Of a stretch of DNA of 64,000 bases, positions 24,366-33,866 are shown piece after piece (the first letter of the stretch is position 1; each line of letters opens with the position of its first letter). Below the pieces are notes generated by a model. It was not told the DNA's origin, did not search any database, and saw only the letters and a list, made by a program, of their open reading frames with translations. Both the position numbers and the translations under genes were made by a program. The stretch is from contig NZ_UGSI01000001.1 in the NCBI RefSeq assembly GCF_900454495.1, positions 4,900,501-4,964,500 of the forward strand, written 5' to 3'. Source of the stretch: Paenibacillus macerans. GTDB lineage: Bacteria; Bacillota; Bacilli; Paenibacillales; Paenibacillaceae.

Positions 24366-27059
24366 TTACTTTTTCTTCTTGCGCACGAACGCCGCGGTGC
24401 CGTTGCCTTTGCCGCCGCCCCGCTTGCGGCGCGGCGCGGGCTCCCCGGCGCCATCCCCCCGGGCGCCGACAAAAATCCCGCTCGCGGACGTCTTCTTCCG
24501 CCGCGAGCCGCCATCGCCACCGCCGGCGCGGTATCCGCCCCCGGCGTCGCGGGCGACGGCCACCGTCCCGGAGGCATAGCCTCCCTTGCCGGAGCCGAAG
24601 CCAAAGCTCGCCGCGGGCGTCCCCGCCGCTTCCGCGGCTTCGCCCGCGCCCGCCCCGGCGGCCGCGTCAAGCGCCACGCCGCCGGCACTGCCGGCACCGC
24701 TGCCGCCGACGCCCCGGCCGGGCTTGCCTTTCTTGCCCTTGGCTCCCTTGCCGCCGCCTTGAGCTTCACTGCCTCTGGCTCCGCCGCCCTTGGCCCCGCC
24801 GATCTTGCCGACCTTGCCGCCCTTACCGGCCTTGCCGCCTTTCCCTGCGCGACCGCCGCCCCGGCCGCCGTCAAACCCGCCGCCGCCGAACAGCTCGCCG
24901 CCCCGCTGCCGCGGCTTCATATCGACCATCTCGAAATCGATCGTATGGTCGTCCATATTCACGCGCGCCACGCGGATCTTCACCTCGTCGCCGATCCGGT
25001 AAATCTTCGACGTCCGCTCCCCGATCAGCGCCATATGCTGCTCGTGGAAATGATAATAATCGTCCGTCATCGCGCTGAGCCGGATCAGCCCTTCGACCGT
25101 GTTGTCCAGCTCGATGAACATCCCGAAGCTGGTCACGCTGCTGATAATGCCCGGGAATTCCTCCCCGACCTTATCCAGCATAAACTCCGCTTTCTTCAGC
25201 TGCTCCGTATCGCGTTCCGCCTCGACCGCAATCCGCTCCCGCTCCGACGACTGCTGGGCGATTGTCTGCATCCGGCTGGCCAGGTACTCCAGCCGGGCTT
25301 CGCTCAACGCCCCGCCGCCTTCGATCACCTCCCGGATCACCCGGTGGATGACCAGGTCCGGATAGCGCCGGATCGGCGACGTGAAATGCGTGTAGAACTC
25401 CGCCGCCAGTCCGAAATGCCCTGTACTTTCGGCGTCGTATTTGGCCTGCTTCATCGAACGCAGCATCATCGTGCTGATGACCGTCTGCTCCTTCGTCCCC
25501 CGGATGTCCTCCAGCAGCGTCTGCAGGGCCCGCGGATGCACCTTGTTGCCTTTGCCGCCCTTCACGGTGTAGCCGAAGTTGGCGACAAACGCCAGGAAAT
25601 TCATCAGCTTCTCCTGGTCCGGGTCCTCGTGAATCCGGTAGATAAACGGCACCTTCAGCCAGTGAAAATGCTCCGCCACCGTCTCGTTCGCCGCCAGCAT
25701 AAATTCCTCGATGATCTGCTCGGCGATCGAGCGCTCGCGCTTCACGATATCGACCGGCTTGCCGTTTTCGTCGACGATCACCTTCGATTCCTCGAAGTCG
25801 AAGTCGACCGCGCCGCGGCGCATCCGGTTCGCCCGCAGCTTCAAAGCCAGCTCCTCCATCAACCGGAACGTCTCGACCAGGTCGGCGTAGCGCTCCGTCA
25901 CCTCCGGATCTTCCTCCTGCAGGATTTTGCGGACGTTCGTATACGTCATCCGTTCCTTCGTGCGGATCACGCTGGTGAAAATATCGTGGTTCACCACTTT
26001 CATCTGATCGTTAAATTCCATTTCACAGGACAGCGTGAACCGGTCCACCTTCGGGTTCAGCGAACAAATCCCGTTGGACAGCCGGTGCGGCAGCATCGGA
26101 ATGACGCGGTCGACCAAATACACACTGCAGCCGCGGTTGTACGCTTCCTGGTCCAGCCTGGAGTTTTCGCGCACATAGTAACCGACATCGGCGATATGCA
26201 CACCCAGCCGGATATTGCCGCTTGGCAGCCGCTCCACATGAACGGCATCGTCCAGGTCCTTGGCGTCCTCGCCGTCGATCGTCACGATCACTTTGTCCCG
26301 CAGGTCGCGCCGTCCTTGACGCGCGATCTCCTCTTCTTCGATCACATCGGGCGCTTCAAGCGCTTCCGCCAGCACATCCTCCGGAAAAGCCTCCGGAAGC
26401 TGGTGCTTGCGGATAATCGACAGGATGTCGACGCCCGGATCGTCCTTGTGGCCGAGAATTTCGCTCACCTGGCCGACGGCCGCGGCCCGGCCTTCCGGAT
26501 ATTCCACGATCTGAACGACGACTTTTTCGCCATCCACCGCGCCCCCAAAACCTTCCTGCGTAATGAAAATATCACGGTTAATCCGCTTGTCGTCCGGAAT
26601 CACGAACCCGTACGATTCATGGTTCTGGAACACCCCGACCACTTCGGTGACCGCCCGGTGTACGATGCGTACGACTTCGCCTTCCAGTTTGCCGCCTCCG
26701 GCGCTTTTGGAACTGACGCGAACGAGAACCGTGTCGCCGTTCATCGCGCTTTTCAAGTCGTTCGCATGAATGTACACATCCGGATGATCCCTATCCTCGG
26801 GGATGAGGAACGCAAACCCCTTAGCATGCGCCTGCAAACGCCCGCGCACCAAATCCATCCGTTCCGGCACACCATACCGGTGGGTACGGGTCAAAATAAT
26901 CTGCCCTTCCTGTTCCAAACGGTTCAGCAGCTTGAGAAACTCTTTGAAGTCGGCGGCATCGGCAATCCCGAAATGCTCCTCAAGCTCTTGATACGTCATC
27001 GGTTTATAAGCCTTTTCCCGCATAAAGGCAAGCAGCTCTTGTTCTGTAATCAAATTCAA
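24366..27059 (-). CDS. rnr: Ribonuclease R with long Gly/Lys-rich C-terminal tail
   Basis: 897 residues, about 120 longer than the B. subtilis enzyme. N-terminal helix-turn-helix and cold-shock domains (PMTYQELEEHFGI, AHAKGFAFLIPED), a central RNB nuclease domain with the Asp cluster DGEDAKDLDDAV (~residue 260), and an S1 domain (GEEFPGIISSVTSFGMFIEL). After residue ~715 a ~180-residue tail consists mainly of Gly, Lys, Ala and Arg with AGKGGK repeats, and its DNA is visibly more GC-rich than its surroundings. RNase R is a 3'-5' exonuclease for structured RNA and acts with tmRNA/SmpB. Start is TTG 27059, with GAGGTGA upstream. Confidence 0.95.
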   Translation of the reverse strand: MNLITEQELLAFMREKAYKPMTYQELEEHFGIADAADFKEFLKLLNRLEQEGQIILTRTHRYGVPERMDLVRGRLQAHAKGFAFLIPEDRDHPDVYIHANDLKSAMNGDTVLVRVSSKSAGGGKLEGEVVRIVHRAVTEVVGVFQNHESYGFVIPDDKRINRDIFITQEGFGGAVDGEKVVVQIVEYPEGRAAAVGQVSEILGHKDDPGVDILSIIRKHQLPEAFPEDVLAEALEAPDVIEEEEIARQGRRDLRDKVIVTIDGEDAKDLDDAVHVERLPSGNIRLGVHIADVGYYVRENSRLDQEAYNRGCSVYLVDRVIPMLPHRLSNGICSLNPKVDRFTLSCEMEFNDQMKVVNHDIFTSVIRTKERMTYTNVRKILQEEDPEVTERYADLVETFRLMEELALKLRANRMRRGAVDFDFEESKVIVDENGKPVDIVKRERSIAEQIIEEFMLAANETVAEHFHWLKVPFIYRIHEDPDQEKLMNFLAFVANFGYTVKGGKGNKVHPRALQTLLEDIRGTKEQTVISTMMLRSMKQAKYDAESTGHFGLAAEFYTHFTSPIRRYPDLVIHRVIREVIEGGGALSEARLEYLASRMQTIAQQSSERERIAVEAERDTEQLKKAEFMLDKVGEEFPGIISSVTSFGMFIELDNTVEGLIRLSAMTDDYYHFHEQHMALIGERTSKIYRIGDEVKIRVARVNMDDHTIDFEMVDMKPRQRGGELFGGGGFDGGRGGGRAGKGGKAGKGGKVGKIGGAKGGGARGSEAQGGGKGAKGKKGKPGRGVGGSGAGSAGGVALDAAAGAGAGEAAEAAGTPAASFGFGSGKGGYASGTVAVARDAGGGYRAGGGDGGSRRKKTSASGIFVGARGDGAGEPAPRRKRGGGKGNGTAAFVRKKKK

Positions 27060-27334
27060 ATGATTTCACCTCAGGCCCGGCCTGTCCTTTTACCGGGATG
27101 TTATTTGCAAATGAATTCCATGAAATGCCTCATACATGGTATATACCCTAGTATACACGAATTTAGCGGTTTGCATCCGTTGGCGGCCGAATCCCCCAAC
27201 TTCTTTACTCTAGTTGCAGAAATAGCCGACGTTCACACAAGTTATACGGTCGAAATTTATCAAAACTCTTCATTTCATAGCATAATTTTCCGAAATTAAT
27301 ATAGTAATACCATTTATTAGGAGATGAAAAATTC

Positions 27335-28801
27335 ATGGATAGCAACCTCATTTTGCAGAGACGAAACAAACTATTCGTCAAAATCATTTGGATTATGGTC
27401 GCTTTTGGGGCGCTGACCGACCTGATGATCGGGGTAGACAGCACCGTTCTGATCTCCCTGATTGCGGTCGGCGGCATCTGCTGCTCGATCGCCACCTATA
27501 TGAGTTACGCCAACAAAGGCACCCGCTTCGTCATGTTCATCGTCCCCGCCGTCATTTCGCTGCTCACGTTTTTGATCATTTACCATGACCCGAATCCGCT
27601 GATGAGCTCCTATTTGCTTGTATATGTCAATATCGGGCTGATGACGCTTTATGCCAACTACAAGCCGATTGTATTTTCCGGCATACTCGGGATTGCCCTC
27701 ACGCTTTATTTTTACAGTATCCCGTTTTACCACGATCATATGTTCCCTCGCGAACCGCTGACCTACCTGCTCTTATACCTTATCTTCATCATCGTCGCCC
27801 TCTCCTTTGCGGCACGGTTCAGCGAACGGCTGCAGCAGGAAGTCTTGCACAAACAGAAGGATACGGAGGAAGCCAAACAGCGCGGAGATGAGCTGCTCGC
27901 TCATTTGAGAAGTTCGCTCGAAGTGCTCGGCCGCCTCAGCACCGGACTGCGCGATAATGTCAATACCACCGGGAAAATCTCCAAGGAGATCACCGCTACC
28001 TTCGGCGAGGTTACCGCGACGCTGGATCAGCAGACACAGGGGCTCCAAGCGACGTCGCAATCGGTGCACGAGGTGAATGATGCCGTAGAACAGGCAGCCG
28101 TAATAGCCTCCAGGCTGCAGCAGCTTTCTTCGGAAATGCAGGATTCCACGGAGGACGCAGGCGTCCGAATGAATGCTTTGTCCGAAAATATGGGGCATCT
28201 GCAGCAGGTGATAGCCGGCACGGTTGCCCAGATGCAGCGGCTTCGCGATCAAAGCGAGCGGATCGGACAAATCGTAGATACGATTCACGGGATATCGGCG
28301 CAAACGAATCTGCTCGCCATGAATGCAGCGATTGAGGCGGCCCACGCCGGGGAGCACGGCAAGGGATTTGCCGTCGTGTCCGCGGAAATTCGCAAGCTGG
28401 CGGAAAATTCCCGGCAATCAACCAACCGAATTAACGACATTCTTGAGGACGTCATGGAGCAAGTCAACAACGTTGCCGAGCAAATTTCCATCGGTTTCAC
28501 CGCCATCGATGCCGGAAAAGAAGAAGCGAAAGAACTGCAAAGCTATGTGGCGAAAGTTGCCGGCAATGCGGAAATCGTAAATCAGCAATCGGATCAGGTC
28601 GATCGGTCGGTACGATATATGAAAGAACGCTACGCCAGCATCATGGAAGAAATTTTGCTCGTCGCAGGCGGCACCGAGCAAAATATGGCCGCCGCGGAGG
28701 AAATTTTGGCCGGCCTTGAAGCCCAGGACAACAAAATCCATGAGATTGTACAGCATTATCAGGATCTCGACCGGTTGATTGTTACGCTTTCCAATAATTA
28801 G
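27335..28801 (+). CDS. Methyl-accepting chemotaxis protein (multi-helix membrane sensor)
   Basis: 488 residues. The N-terminal ~165 residues form five or six hydrophobic helices (for example IIWIMVAFGALTDLMIG and TYLLLYLIFIIVALSFAA), with no large extracellular domain and no evident HAMP module. The C-terminal half is the signalling coiled coil with the hairpin tip RIGQIVDTIHGISAQTNLLA and MNAAIEAAHAGEHGKGFAVV. It transmits to CheA/CheW. The helical bundle suggests that it senses a membrane-borne or membrane-permeant cue; inferred. AGGAG precedes the ATG. Single gene with its own terminator. Confidence 0.9.
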   Translation: MDSNLILQRRNKLFVKIIWIMVAFGALTDLMIGVDSTVLISLIAVGGICCSIATYMSYANKGTRFVMFIVPAVISLLTFLIIYHDPNPLMSSYLLVYVNIGLMTLYANYKPIVFSGILGIALTLYFYSIPFYHDHMFPREPLTYLLLYLIFIIVALSFAARFSERLQQEVLHKQKDTEEAKQRGDELLAHLRSSLEVLGRLSTGLRDNVNTTGKISKEITATFGEVTATLDQQTQGLQATSQSVHEVNDAVEQAAVIASRLQQLSSEMQDSTEDAGVRMNALSENMGHLQQVIAGTVAQMQRLRDQSERIGQIVDTIHGISAQTNLLAMNAAIEAAHAGEHGKGFAVVSAEIRKLAENSRQSTNRINDILEDVMEQVNNVAEQISIGFTAIDAGKEEAKELQSYVAKVAGNAEIVNQQSDQVDRSVRYMKERYASIMEEILLVAGGTEQNMAAAEEILAGLEAQDNKIHEIVQHYQDLDRLIVTLSNN

Positions 28802-28825
28802 GCCCAGGCCCTCATATAAACAACC

Positions 28826-28853
28826 AAAGGCTTGCCCCCAGGGGCAAGCCTTT
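28826..28853. terminator. Bidirectional terminator
   Basis: AAAGGCTTGCCCC/GGGGCAAGCCTTT perfect stem between the chemoreceptor gene and the convergent GNAT-like gene. Confidence 0.9.
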
Positions 28854-28865
28854 GACTTTTCCTGA

Positions 28866-29417
28866 TTATGCAGTTAACAATGGAAGCGTATCTAAATACC
28901 AATCAAAGCGAGGTTTGTTTTCGTAGATTTCAGCCACATGAATGATTGCGGGGATCACGTTCGCTCCTTTGTAAAAAAAGCTTGTCCCCACCTTGGACAT
29001 CGGAACATGGAAGGAAATTTTCAAAGCCCGGGACAAAATCGGATCCAGGAGCGTCACATAGTGGCGGATATGATGGTCTCTGGCAAACAGCACGATCGAC
29101 GACAGCAGACGGTTCAGATTTTTACCGCGGTGCTCCTTCAGCAGAGCTACCTTGTCCACTTCGGCGGTGTACTCCGGTTCGGCGAGGATCGCCGGGTGTT
29201 CCGCAAACGCAACGAGCCGGTTTAGGCCCTGATCTTTGGCGGGATCATACGGTTTGATCTCCGCCGTGCCGATCGGGACTCCATCCTCATCATACACCAG
29301 ACAGCGGCCCAATATTTGGCTTGCAAATTCGAGCCCAAACCCTTTTTCCATCCAAACTTCCGTCCAAATCGTGTGAAATAGCGCTTCTTCCTGAAGAGTT
29401 GTCACCAGCTTGTACAT
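28866..29417 (-). CDS. GNAT-like acyltransferase
   Basis: 183 residues from the ATG at 29417, which has GGAGGTAG upstream; the longer frame to 29495 has no site. Segments CLVYDEDGVPIGTAEIKPY and AEVDKVALLKEHRGKNLNRL resemble the core and acetyl-CoA loop (the R/Q-x-x-G-x-G/A position reads HRGKNL) of GNAT enzymes. It lies between rnr and secG on the same strand, where bacilli have yvaK; it is not YvaK-like. Substrate unknown. Confidence 0.65.
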   Translation of the reverse strand: MYKLVTTLQEEALFHTIWTEVWMEKGFGLEFASQILGRCLVYDEDGVPIGTAEIKPYDPAKDQGLNRLVAFAEHPAILAEPEYTAEVDKVALLKEHRGKNLNRLLSSIVLFARDHHIRHYVTLLDPILSRALKISFHVPMSKVGTSFFYKGANVIPAIIHVAEIYENKPRFDWYLDTLPLLTA

Positions 29418-29525
29418 TTTTCTACCTCCAATCCCTGTATTTAGTACTATTATACTATTTATTCCAAACATAGACAAATAATATATAATTCGCAAGTCGT
29501 ACGTTACTCCTCGCTAAAACGCAAA

Positions 29526-29560
29526 AAAGCCCTTGTTTCCTAAGCGGAAACAAGGGCCTC
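29526..29560 (-). terminator. secG terminator
   Basis: GCCCTTGTTTCC/GGAAACAAGGGC stem followed by TTTTTT on the minus strand, directly after secG. Confidence 0.9.
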
Positions 29561-29576
29561 CTAGCATATTCGTTAA

Positions 29577-29810
29577 TTATCTAAGAACTACTGCGACGAT
29601 GATCGACAGGATAAAAAATCCGGCCCCCAAGGCTACTGTAATGCGTTCCAGAACCAGATCCATGCCGCGAGCTTTTGTTTTCCCAAACAGATGTTCAGCA
29701 CCCCCGGAGATGGCGCCGGAAAGACCCGCGCTTTTCCCTTTCTGCAACAATACGACTGCAGTCAAGGCAATCGAGAAAATCACGAGCAAAACCTTCAACA
29801 AAATTTCCAT
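29577..29810 (-). CDS. secG: Preprotein translocase subunit SecG
   Basis: 77 residues with two membrane helices (LKVLLVIFSIALTAVVLL and ITVALGAGFFILSIIVAVVL) and the conserved loop QKGKSAGLSGAISGGAEHLFG. SecG forms the SecYEG channel with SecY and SecE and aids SecA-driven export. GGAGGTGG precedes the ATG. Its position upstream of rnr on the same strand matches the bacillar order secG-rnr-smpB-ssrA. Confidence 0.95.
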   Translation of the reverse strand: MEILLKVLLVIFSIALTAVVLLQKGKSAGLSGAISGGAEHLFGKTKARGMDLVLERITVALGAGFFILSIIVAVVLR

Positions 29811-30109
29811 TCAATCCACCTCCTAAGCGAGAACATCCTTATCTATTCCAAGACTTACATAGTTGATATATAAACAAATCATTATCATTTTACCATAGAG
29901 TAACAGGAATAACAACCGTTTGGCGGTTTATGTTTCTACAATGCTTATGTGATCAAAATTTCGCGGCACGTCAATGTATTTTCTCATGATAGGCGACAGT
30001 GAATTGGGCCAAAATTCCCCAATATTCTTGAAATTGTGCCAAATTCCGACTTTTAACCGTGGTACGATTGATTTAAGTAAGTCTAGTTCAAACGTATGGG
30101 AGGGACATT

Positions 30110-32128
30110 ATGTCGAAGACCAAAGCACTACAAACCAAAACACGGGGGAAATCCGGGGCGTTTCAGCGGAAATTGCTGATCATTATTCTGGCCACTTCCC
30201 TGATCCCCCTGATCGCCGCCAGTTCGTTCTTCATCCGTTATTTCAGCGGCGTGACCACAGAAGACAGCGAAGAATTGGCGCAAACGACGCTGGACATGAA
30301 CATCTCCAAGATCGATGAATGGATTTTGTCCAAAACATCGGCGGTGGAGCAGCTCATCCAGCAGAACCCGCAATTCCAGTCCTATGATCCGGAGAAAATG
30401 TTTCCGATTCTAAGCGTACTGGAGCAAAGCGACAGTCAAACCGAAGGCTACAGCCTCATCGACAAAAACGGCCAGCTCACCAACAACCTCGGGATGACCG
30501 CGGATATGTCGAAAAGCGATTATTTTCTGAAAGCAAAAGAAACAAACAAATTGGCTTTTTCCGAAATGAACTACCTGGAGGCACTGGGCAAATATTTCAT
30601 CACGGCAGTCGTGCCGCTTCATGATAAGGAAGGGCAGTTTATCGGCGCCGTCGCTTTTTCGATAACGCCAGATGTGCTGACCCAGCTTAGCAACAACATT
30701 AAAATGGCCGATACGGGTTACGGCTACGTCGTCTCGAACAACGGGATTTATTTCAGTTACCCGGATGCCGAACGTTTCAGCAAGAACATCAACGATTACG
30801 CCGAAACCCCCGCTTTAAAAAATGCAACCGCAGCGATTCTCGGCCAACCGGGCGGTTCCCTTACGTATCAAGACGAGACGGGAACAGAAGTGATCACCTA
30901 CTTCGGCACGATTCCGAGCACCGGGTGGAAAATGGTTATCACCGTGCCGACCAGCGAGATTTTCGCCAAAGTGAATCGGGCCAGCACGTTATCCATCGCG
31001 ATCGTCGTCGTTACGGCCCTGATCGTATCAGTCATCGCTTTCCTGCTTGCGCGCCTGATCGTCAAGCCGATCCTGGCGATTTCTGGAGTTATGAAAAAGG
31101 TCGCAAGCGGGCAGTTGAACGAGCGGGTAACCGTCCACTCGAAGGACGAGATCGGCGAGATGAGCGAAAACATCAACCTGATGATCGAATCGCTTGCCGG
31201 CATGGTTAAACAGATCGATCTCACGATCGGCCAAGTGGCCGCCGCTTCGGACGAGCTGCTGGCCGCAACCCGGCAATCGTCGCAGGCGACGGCGGAGATC
31301 ACTTCCGCGATCCGGGAGGTCGCCGGAGGAACGGAGACCCAGTTCCGCGGGGCCGAACAGTCGGCGAGAGCGACGGAGGAAATGGCCGAAGGCGTGCAAA
31401 AAATAGCCGAAGCGTCAGGCAGCGTTTCCGAGCAGGCCGAAAACGTCTCAAGCGAAGTTGAGCGCGGCTACGAGGAAATCCAGGCGGCGATCAAGCAGAT
31501 GGCGCAAATTCAAACCACCGCCAACCAAACAGCGCAGGATATCGATCGGCTGGCCGGGCATTCCAAGGAAATCGGCGAGATTGTCGATGTCATCTCGGAC
31601 ATCTCCAACCAGACCGCGCTGCTGTCGCTGAACGCTTCGATCGAAGCCGCCCGTGCGGGCGAGGAAGGCCGGGGATTTGCCGTCGTCGCCGGAGAAGTGA
31701 AAAAACTGGCCGAACAGACCAGTGAGTCGATTTCCCATATCGCCGAGCTGATCCAATTTATCCAAGGCTCTACATCCCAGGCTGCCAATTCCGTGCAGAC
31801 AAGCGTCCGCGAGATTAACGACGGCATCGCGAGCATGGAGAAAGTCGGCGTTTCGTTTGGCCAAATCCGCCAATCCATTTACCAGGTATCGGCGCAAATC
31901 CAGGATGTCTCCGCCACGACGGAGCAAATTTCTGCGGGTACCGAAGAAATCGCCGCCTCGATCGGGGATATGCTGACCATCGCTAAAGATTCGGCGGACA
32001 ACGCCCAATCCGTAGCCGGTTCCGCTTCGGACCAAGCGGCCATTATGCAAAGCATTGAAACATCGGCGGGATCGCTGCATCAGCTGATGAACGAGCTCAA
32101 AGAACAAATCAAAGTATTTCAGGCCTGA
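30110..32128 (+). CDS. Methyl-accepting chemotaxis protein (Cache sensor, HAMP)
   Basis: 672 residues. One membrane helix at ~20-42 (KLLIIILATSLIPLIAASSF), an extracellular double-Cache-like region to ~280 (YSLIDKNGQLTNNLG, DTGYGYVVSNNGIYFSYP, GWKMVITVPTSEIF), a second helix ~285-310, a HAMP domain (KPILAISGVMKKVASGQLNE), then the signalling coiled coil with tip DVISDISNQTALLSLNASIE. Cache domains bind small metabolites such as amino or organic acids. Strong GGGAGG site. Transcribed alone and followed by a terminator. Confidence 0.93.
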   Translation: MSKTKALQTKTRGKSGAFQRKLLIIILATSLIPLIAASSFFIRYFSGVTTEDSEELAQTTLDMNISKIDEWILSKTSAVEQLIQQNPQFQSYDPEKMFPILSVLEQSDSQTEGYSLIDKNGQLTNNLGMTADMSKSDYFLKAKETNKLAFSEMNYLEALGKYFITAVVPLHDKEGQFIGAVAFSITPDVLTQLSNNIKMADTGYGYVVSNNGIYFSYPDAERFSKNINDYAETPALKNATAAILGQPGGSLTYQDETGTEVITYFGTIPSTGWKMVITVPTSEIFAKVNRASTLSIAIVVVTALIVSVIAFLLARLIVKPILAISGVMKKVASGQLNERVTVHSKDEIGEMSENINLMIESLAGMVKQIDLTIGQVAAASDELLAATRQSSQATAEITSAIREVAGGTETQFRGAEQSARATEEMAEGVQKIAEASGSVSEQAENVSSEVERGYEEIQAAIKQMAQIQTTANQTAQDIDRLAGHSKEIGEIVDVISDISNQTALLSLNASIEAARAGEEGRGFAVVAGEVKKLAEQTSESISHIAELIQFIQGSTSQAANSVQTSVREINDGIASMEKVGVSFGQIRQSIYQVSAQIQDVSATTEQISAGTEEIAASIGDMLTIAKDSADNAQSVAGSASDQAAIMQSIETSAGSLHQLMNELKEQIKVFQA

Positions 32129-32182
32129 ATCGCGAAGGCCAACATGATATACATAGCAATACATGTGAATATGAGTACAAAG

Positions 32183-32220
32183 GGCCCTTTCGCAGATCTA
32201 CCTGCAAGGGTCCTTTTTCG
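32183..32220 (+). terminator. Terminator after Cache chemoreceptor gene
   Basis: AAAGGGCCCTT / AAGGGTCCTTT stem followed by TTTT. Confidence 0.75.
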
Positions 32221-32315
32221 TCTCTGGCGATAACACTCATCTCGAAACTTTTCTCTCTGACGCATTGATTGTGACTCAGCTCACACGTCAAAGGTGCCCT
32301 CTTCGCTATATTAAT

Positions 32316-32334
32316 GATAATGATTATCAATATC
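32316..32334. promoter_or_regulatory. Fur box
   Basis: GATAATGATTATCAATATC matches the 19-base Fur consensus GATAATGATTATCATTATC at 18 positions. It lies 33 bases before the predicted start of the methyltransferase gene, which heads an ABC importer operon. Confidence 0.88.
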
Positions 32335-32366
32335 AATTGTATTTTCGCAAAAGGGGTGTTTCTACA

Positions 32367-33143
32367 TTGAAACCACATATGTCTCCAGGCCATCTTTTTT
32401 TGGCTTCCCTCGGTAAAACCAGGCTTCGTCCGGGCGGCAAAACCGCAACCGAGCGAATTTTAACGTCCTGTCGGATTACGGAGCATTCGCATGTGCTCGA
32501 AGTAGCGCCAAATATGGGCACAACCGCCATCGAAGTCGCCTCTCGTTACGGCTGCCGGGTGACGGGGGTTGATCTTCACGCTCCAAGCTTAGATAAAGCA
32601 AAGGAAAACGTTAGGCAGCACGGCCTCGAGGAACAAGTCCGGCTCGTCATCGGCAACGCCATGGCACTGCCGTTCCCCGACAACTCGTTCGACGTTGTTA
32701 TTAATGAAGCGATGCTCACCATGCTGACCTATGAACAGAAACAGCAAGCGGTCTCGGAGTACTTGCGGGTGCTGAAACCCGGAGGCCGGCTGGCGACCCA
32801 CGATTTGCTGCTGCAGCAAGAACCGGATACGGAAACCGTGAAGCAACGCCTGAACGAATTGCGCAAAGCGATATACGTTAACGCGCAGCCCATGACGGCG
32901 GCCAAGTGGGAAGAGCTGTTTCGACAAGCGGGTTTTGGCGAAGTGGTTTGCGTCACGGGCAACATGTCCCTGTTGTCTTTGAAGGGGCTGATTGTCGACG
33001 AAGGCTGGGAAGGCATGATCCGCATCCTGTCCAATGCGATGCAAAGCGAAGACGACCGGCAGCGCCTGTTCCGCCTAATAAACTTGTTTGACGAGAGCAG
33101 CGACTTATACGGCCACATCACCTGCGTTTCGACCAAAGCCTAG
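32367..33143 (+). CDS. Class I SAM-dependent methyltransferase (UbiE-like), Fur-controlled
   Basis: About 259 residues. Motif I reads VLEVAPNMGTTAIEVA, motif II GCRVTGVDLHAPSL, then VRLVIGNAMALPFPDNSFDV and LRVLKPGGRLATHDL, all typical of class I small-molecule methyltransferases. The frame is open back to 32265, but that would cross the Fur box, so TTG 32367 (AAAGGGGTG upstream) or ATG 32376 is the start. The ABC genes follow at once. A methyltransferase leading an iron-regulated importer suggests that the imported compound, or a carrier, is methylated; this is inferred and the substrate is unknown. Confidence 0.8.
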   Translation: MKPHMSPGHLFLASLGKTRLRPGGKTATERILTSCRITEHSHVLEVAPNMGTTAIEVASRYGCRVTGVDLHAPSLDKAKENVRQHGLEEQVRLVIGNAMALPFPDNSFDVVINEAMLTMLTYEQKQQAVSEYLRVLKPGGRLATHDLLLQQEPDTETVKQRLNELRKAIYVNAQPMTAAKWEELFRQAGFGEVVCVTGNMSLLSLKGLIVDEGWEGMIRILSNAMQSEDDRQRLFRLINLFDESSDLYGHITCVSTKA

Positions 33144-33158
33144 CGGAAAGGCCACCGG

Positions 33159-33857
33159 ATGACCACATTGATTGAGTTTACAAATGTCGCAAAAACGTAT
33201 GGCGGCCGGCCTGTCTTCACCGGCTTCTCCTGCCGGCTGCAGCGGGGAGAGGTCATCGCCCTGCTCGGTCCCTCCGGCTGCGGAAAAACAACGCTCCTTA
33301 ACCTGGCAGCGGGGCTGGCGCAGCCGGATAGCGGCTCCATTAGGCTGCATACGGATCATATCGGCTACATCTTTCAAGAGCCAAGGCTCATTCCGTGGCG
33401 CACCGCCGGGGAGAACATCGGGCTTGTGCTGCAAACCGCTGACACAGCGGACGTCGAGCGAATCATTGGCCACACGCTGCGGAAAGTAGGCCTGCAGCAA
33501 GCGGAAAACCGCTATCCCCGGCAGCTCTCCGGCGGCATGAAGCAGCGTGTGTCCATCGCGCGGGCGTTGGCGCTGCAGCCGGACATGATTTTGATGGATG
33601 AACCGTTTTCCGCCCTGGACGCCGCCTTGAAACGTGAGCTGATGGATGACATGGCAAGGCTGATCGGCGAACGGGAGATCGGCGTAATGTACGTGACGCA
33701 CGACCCCGAGGAGGCGGCGCGGCTGGCGGATAGAGTGCTGATCTTTTCGCCGCCGGACCGTGCTTTTGCAAACGAAGAAATTTTCCCTGTGCCGAGACTG
33801 GAGCGCACGGAGGCTCAAATCCGGCAGTATAAAAACAAGATGATATCAATATCCTAG
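33159..33857 (+). CDS. ABC transporter ATPase, NitT/TauT type
   Basis: 232 residues. Walker A LGPSGCGKTT (~residue 38), Q-loop YIFQEPRLIPW, signature LSGGMKQRVSIARAL, Walker B ILMDEPFSALD and the switch His in YVTHDPEEAARLAD. The FQEPRLIPWRTAGEN and DEPFSALD forms are characteristic of the nitrate/taurine/sulfonate class. Second gene of the Fur-box operon, 15 bases after the methyltransferase gene and 9 before the binding-protein gene. Confidence 0.92.
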   Translation: MTTLIEFTNVAKTYGGRPVFTGFSCRLQRGEVIALLGPSGCGKTTLLNLAAGLAQPDSGSIRLHTDHIGYIFQEPRLIPWRTAGENIGLVLQTADTADVERIIGHTLRKVGLQQAENRYPRQLSGGMKQRVSIARALALQPDMILMDEPFSALDAALKRELMDDMARLIGEREIGVMYVTHDPEEAARLADRVLIFSPPDRAFANEEIFPVPRLERTEAQIRQYKNKMISIS

Positions 33858-33866
33858 GAGGTCCTG

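Noticed and set aside
24360..27299. 979-codon plus-strand open frame
   Set aside because: Lies exactly opposite rnr; it results from the GC-rich codon pattern of RNase R and has no domain-like sequence or ribosome site.
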